From contig CALHCI010000147.1 of assembly GCA_937931165.1 (NCBI GenBank), forward strand, positions 1 to 47,984: a stretch of 47,984 nucleotides of DNA, given 5' to 3'. Origin of the DNA: an uncultured Granulosicoccaceae bacterium (GTDB taxonomy: Bacteria; Pseudomonadota; Gammaproteobacteria; Granulosicoccales; Granulosicoccaceae). A program made the translations under genes and the position numbers. A model generated the notes under the pieces. The model saw only the letters and a list, made by a program, of their open reading frames with translations. It did no database searches and had not been told where the DNA came from. This document shows, piece after piece, positions 44,492 to 47,984 of this stretch. Positions within the stretch are counted from its first letter, which is position 1, and each line of letters opens with the position of its first letter.

Positions 44492-45451
44492 TCAGGCGTT
44501 CGCTTGTACCATCATCTGCTGCCAGCTTTCTGATTCGTCTGCGGTAAACCTGCAGTCTGGCGAATCAGGATTGTCGGTGATGAATGCAGGAAACCCGATT
44601 TCGGCAGCATGCAGATACATGCGCTTTTCGGAGAATTCTGCGAGTTGTTTGTTGGTTTTTTTGTTGCCATAGCGCGGGTCACCCAGAACCGGATGATCAC
44701 GATGCGCAGCGTGCACCCGTATTTGGTGGGTACGACCTGTTTCGATTTCAACATCCACCAGCGAACAGCGCCTGCCTGGAGTCACCGGGTGAAACCGCGA
44801 CAAAGCAGATTTTCCATGCTTGTGATCAACCACCACCATGCGCTCGCCATCCTGTGGCTGGTTTTTGACCAGCGGCGATTTTTCAACAAAACCGTGGTCA
44901 ACCGTCCCTGCCAGAATTGCCCGATAGCGCTTTTTTACATCGCCAGCGCGCAGTGCCTGTTGAAAATGGACCGCCACCGGCCGGGTTTTCGCCAGCACTA
45001 AACAGCCGCTGGTCTCGCGATCGAGCCGGTGTACCAGACTGATCGATGAATCATCAAAAAGGGATTGCACCAGATCAATGACACCGAACTTTACCCCGGT
45101 GCCGGCATGTACCGCGAGACCCGCGGGTTTGTTCACCACCACCCATTGCGAGTCCTGGAAAATGATCGAGCTTTCCACCGCTTTCACTGCCGATGCCGGA
45201 AGATGCACGGTATTTGCATTGGCAAGGGTCACAGGTGGAATTCGCACCTGATCGCCGGTAGTCAGCTTGAACCCGGGCTTTACCCGCCCCTTGTTCACCC
45301 GCACCTGGCCTGTCCTGAGCAGCCTGTACACAAGGCTTCTTGGCGCTGTTTTCAGCTTCCCCATCAGAAAATTGTCGATCCGCTGGCCTGTGTTTGCGGC
45401 GCCTACCTCCACATGTTGTACCTGATGAAACTGCTGTTCGGAGTCATGCAT
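44492..45451 (-). CDS. rluC: 23S rRNA pseudouridine synthase RluC
   Basis: 319 aa. N-terminal S4 domain (about 18-75; QRIDNFLMGKLKTAPRSLVY), then the RluA-family catalytic domain with LVHRLDRETSGCLVLAKT (catalytic Asp) and EIETGRTHQIRVHAAHRDHP. Makes pseudouridines 955, 2504 and 2580 in E. coli 23S rRNA. Divergent from rne, a conserved gammaproteobacterial arrangement. ATG 45451 lacks an obvious ribosome site. Confidence 0.96.
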   Translation of the reverse strand: MHDSEQQFHQVQHVEVGAANTGQRIDNFLMGKLKTAPRSLVYRLLRTGQVRVNKGRVKPGFKLTTGDQVRIPPVTLANANTVHLPASAVKAVESSIIFQDSQWVVVNKPAGLAVHAGTGVKFGVIDLVQSLFDDSSISLVHRLDRETSGCLVLAKTRPVAVHFQQALRAGDVKKRYRAILAGTVDHGFVEKSPLVKNQPQDGERMVVVDHKHGKSALSRFHPVTPGRRCSLVDVEIETGRTHQIRVHAAHRDHPVLGDPRYGNKKTNKQLAEFSEKRMYLHAAEIGFPAFITDNPDSPDCRFTADESESWQQMMVQANA

Positions 45452-45927
45452 GGAGAGAATGTCAGAAGTCGGGTTTGAAGGAAGGGAGGTTGACTGCTAT
45501 ATTACCTGAACGGTTGGTAAAAGTTGCCTTGGAAGCATAAGCCTCATTTGCAACTACCGCCGTTTGAAGAACCACCGCTACCCGAAGTGACCCGACGCCT
45601 CCGATATCAACGCGTCTGACCAGAGTTTTATACCTCGTGTAGCTGTTTAAGAATCACTCCTCGTTCTGTACCGCAGGCATATCCCCGGCAACCAGGCCAC
45701 AAATCGGCCCGACCGGCGCTGCCGTCACAGAACGCGGAACACTATGTTAAGAAATACGTAGTTCGGCACCAATAACAATACGGACAACTCCGCTGACATG
45801 CAGTCATTCAAATACCGCACTCAAGGATACGTTTTTTAGAAAATCACGTGAACTCAAAAGAGGGTAAGGAACCAATCAGCAAGTCCCATTGATGCGTGTG
45901 CCGTCCACATAACCGGACGAGACCTCA
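45452..45927 (+). promoter_or_regulatory. rluC/rne intergenic region and long rne leader
   Basis: 476 bp with no gene. In E. coli, rne has a leader of about 360 nt that RNase E cleaves to limit its own synthesis; a leader of that size would fit here. No -35/-10 pair stands out with certainty; TTGACT near 45490 on the plus strand lacks a good -10 at the right distance. Individual leader hairpins could not be assigned by eye. Confidence 0.5.
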
Positions 45928-47984
45928 ATGAAACGAATGCTAGTAAACGCCACTCAACCTGAAGAACTTCGGGTTGCGATAGTGGACGGTCAAAAGCTAG
46001 ACAACCTGGATATAGAGAATAAATCTAGAGAACAAAAAAAAGCCAATATATACAAAGCAAAAATTACACGGGTAGAACCCAGCCTTGAAGCAGTATTTGT
46101 AGACTACGGCGCTGATCGCCACGGTTTCCTGCCATTTAAGGAAGTAGCCAAAGAATACCTTGCAGACGCAGCGCTTAAAGACGGCGGGCGTCCCAATGTA
46201 AAAGCCGGTATTCGCGAAGGCCAGAGCATTCTGGTTCAGATCGAAAAAGAAGAACGCGGCAACAAAGGCGCGGCGCTGACCACATTTGTCAGCCTGGCTG
46301 GTCGCTTTCTGGTACTGATGCCAAACAACCCTCGTGCCGGTGGTGTTTCACGGCGCATCGAAGGTGACGAGCGTACCGAACTTAAAGCCGCGATGAACGA
46401 TCTGGTCATCCCGGACGGCATGGGCATTATTGTCCGCACCGCTGGCGTCGGCCGCAGCGCCGAAGAACTGCAGTGGGATCTGGATTATCAGGTAACGATC
46501 TGGGAGGCGATTCAACGCGCCGCCGAAGATGCTGACAACAGCAGCCTGATTTACCAGGAAAGCAATGTCATCGTGCGAGCCCTGCGTGACTACTTCAGAA
46601 GTGATATCGGCGAGATCCTCATCGATGAAGAAAAAGTCTACGAACAGGCACAGGTGTTCATGTCGCAGTACATGCCGCACAACCTGCGTCGACTCAAAAT
46701 GTACACCGACGATGTACCGCTGTTTAATCGCTATCAGATCGAAGGCCAGATTGAATCGGCATTCCAGCGTGAGGTGCGACTGCCCTCCGGTGGTGCACTG
46801 GTAATCGACCACACCGAAGCACTGATCTCCATAGACATCAACTCGGCACGTGCGACCAAGGGTGCTGATATTGAAGAAACCGCCACCAACACCAACCTCG
46901 AGGCCTGTGTCGAAGTCGGGCGTCAGTTGCGACTGCGAGATCTGGGTGGTCTGATCGTTATCGACTTCATCGATATGATGTCACCAAAAAATCAGAAGCT
47001 GGTCGAAAACGCATTGCGTGATGTCGCCAAACTTGACCGCGCGCGAGTGCAGATCGGTCGTATTTCAAGGTTTGGTCTGATGGAAATGTCACGTCAGCGT
47101 CTGCGGCCCTCGCTTGGTGAAACCAGTGAGATTGTCTGCCCGCGCTGTGACGGCCAGGGTACTATCCGTACGGTCGATTCACTGGCGCTGCAACTGCTGC
47201 GATTGCTTGAAGAAGAATCGCTGAAAGAGAACACCGATCGTGTATTGATCAAAATGCCGGTTGCAGTAGCGACCTATTTACTCAATGAAAAACGCGATGC
47301 TATTCGTGAAATCGAAGAGCGCAATCACACAATGGCGCTGCTGGTGCCGGACACCAATCTGCAGACACCACACTATGAAATCGAGCGCATCCGCGTCAGT
47401 GAGTCTGAACACGAATCGCATCAACTGAAAAGTCATGAGCTGGCTACCCACAAAGTCACCAGCTACACACCAGCCAAAGACAAAGCAGAGGTGCGCGAAA
47501 CTGCAGAAACGGCAGCAGTGCAAGGTGTGGTACCTGCTTCACCAATCCCTGCCCCGACTCAGAAAACAGCCATCGCCGATGCAGGTGCAACAAAGCCCGG
47601 CATAATCGGCAAGATTATGGAATGGTTCAGCGGCGGCTCTGAAACCGAAGAAACACCGAAAGAGAAATCCAACAACCAGCGTCGCAACAATAATCGCGGG
47701 CGCGGGCAGCGCAATAACAACCAGCGCGGCAGAGGTCGTAAAGATACCCAGAACGCACAGAGCAAGCGCGCCGGTGGCAACAAGGATGCTAGTGGTCGAA
47801 AAGACCAACAAGCCAAAAACGACAATCAGGACAACAAACGCACCAACGATACTGATGCGCAGAAGTCGAACAACCGGCAGAGGGGCAGCAAGCCACGCAA
47901 TCAGAATCGCAACAACCGTTCTGCATCTGACACCCGTTCCGATAACAAAGAACAATCAACCGACAACAATAACAACTCGCGTCA
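45928..47984 (+). CDS. rne: Ribonuclease E (C-terminus cut off by window edge)
   Basis: 685 codons seen. The N-terminus [20 protein letters not shown] is typical. S1 domain at about 35-120 ([34 protein letters not shown]). DNase I-like catalytic core with metal Asp in [18 protein letters not shown] and [11 protein letters not shown]. Zn-link Cys pair in [10 protein letters not shown]. From about residue 560 a low-complexity Asn/Arg/Gln/Gly region begins, the degradosome scaffold and RNA-binding part, still running at the edge. RNase E starts mRNA decay and processes rRNA and tRNA. Start ATG 45928. Confidence 0.97.
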   Translation, partial: MKRMLVNATQPEELRVAIVDGQKLDNLDIENKSREQKKANIYKAKITRVEPSLEAVFVDYGADRHGFLPFKEVAKEYLADAALKDGGRPNVKAGIREGQSILVQIEKEERGNKGAALTTFVSLAGRFLVLMPNNPRAGGVSRRIEGDERTELKAAMNDLVIPDGMGIIVRTAGVGRSAEELQWDLDYQVTIWEAIQRAAEDADNSSLIYQESNVIVRALRDYFRSDIGEILIDEEKVYEQAQVFMSQYMPHNLRRLKMYTDDVPLFNRYQIEGQIESAFQREVRLPSGGALVIDHTEALISIDINSARATKGADIEETATNTNLEACVEVGRQLRLRDLGGLIVIDFIDMMSPKNQKLVENALRDVAKLDRARVQIGRISRFGLMEMSRQRLRPSLGETSEIVCPRCDGQGTIRTVDSLALQLLRLLEEESLKENTDRVLIKMPVAVATYLLNEKRDAIREIEERNHTMALLVPDTNLQTPHYEIERIRVSESEHESHQLKSHELATHKVTSYTPAKDKAEVRETAETAAVQGVVPASPIPAPTQKTAIADAGATKPGIIGKIMEWFSGGSETEETPKEKSNNQRRNNNRGRGQRNNNQRGRGRKDTQNAQSKRAGGNKDASGRKDQQAKNDNQDNKRTNDTDAQKSNNRQRGSKPRNQNRNNRSASDTRSDNKEQSTDNNNNSR

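Noticed and set aside
46348-47955. Antisense open frames of 130-155 codons opposite rne
   Set aside because: They overlap a well-conserved coding region and translate to composition expected of shadow frames.

Overview
The window looks like chromosomal DNA of a free-living, probably marine, gammaproteobacterium. The evidence is the housekeeping set: EttA, malate synthase G, OMPLA (PldA), DUF2058 and DUF445 proteins, DNA polymerase II, YpeA, the rluC/rne divergent pair, and sppA-tsaE-amidase order. Secreted glycoside hydrolases and metal enzymes suggest a polysaccharide-using, aerobic lifestyle. A narrower taxon cannot be fixed from sequence reading alone. No tRNA, rRNA, CRISPR array, insertion sequence or prophage was seen.

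Layout. 0-5.7 kb (minus): a very long membrane-anchored coiled-coil protein cut by the left edge, then an ECF sigma factor overlapping a membrane protein with a C-terminal SPOR-like domain. 5.7-7.3 kb: a secreted GH12 glucanase with six short CBM10-like repeats and a clear terminator. 7.8-11.9 kb: ettA and glcB, divergent. 12.2-14.1 kb (plus): an overlapping three-gene membrane module made of a MotA/TolQ/ExbB-type channel protein, a membrane-anchored DUF2135-like protein and an unknown membrane protein. 14-20 kb: GNAT, gamma-glutamyltranspeptidase, a degenerate HtrA-like protein, a clan-A glycoside hydrolase, and pldA. 20-25.3 kb: DUF445, DUF2058, a SitABCD-type manganese/iron ABC transporter and a divergent MntR-type regulator with a palindromic control region between them. 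25.3-29 kb: a soluble coiled-coil protein behind a long leader, a 45-bp palindromic repeat, and polB. 29.2-31.7 kb (minus): a two-gene operon that looks like a copper amine oxidase split into a lipoprotein (N2/N3-like half) and a secreted shortened catalytic half carrying CBM-like modules. 32-38.6 kb: DksA-like zinc finger, YpeA, pyruvate carboxylase, DUF533, DUF442 and GFA proteins. 38.8-41.4 kb (plus): the most unusual locus, encoding a c-type cytochrome lipoprotein flanked by two CNPC arrays (44 array cysteines), a secreted formylglycine-generating-enzyme-like protein and an unknown His-rich protein. 41.4-48 kb: amidase, tsaE, sppA and rluC (minus) and rne (plus, cut by the right edge).

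The strongest candidates for an undescribed system are (1) the CNPC-cytochrome / FGE-like / unknown protein operon, (2) the split copper amine oxidase-like operon, and (3) the MotA-like channel module whose partner carries a periplasmic DUF2135-like domain in place of a typical MotB/ExbD domain. All functional statements rest on motif recognition by eye; no database search was possible.
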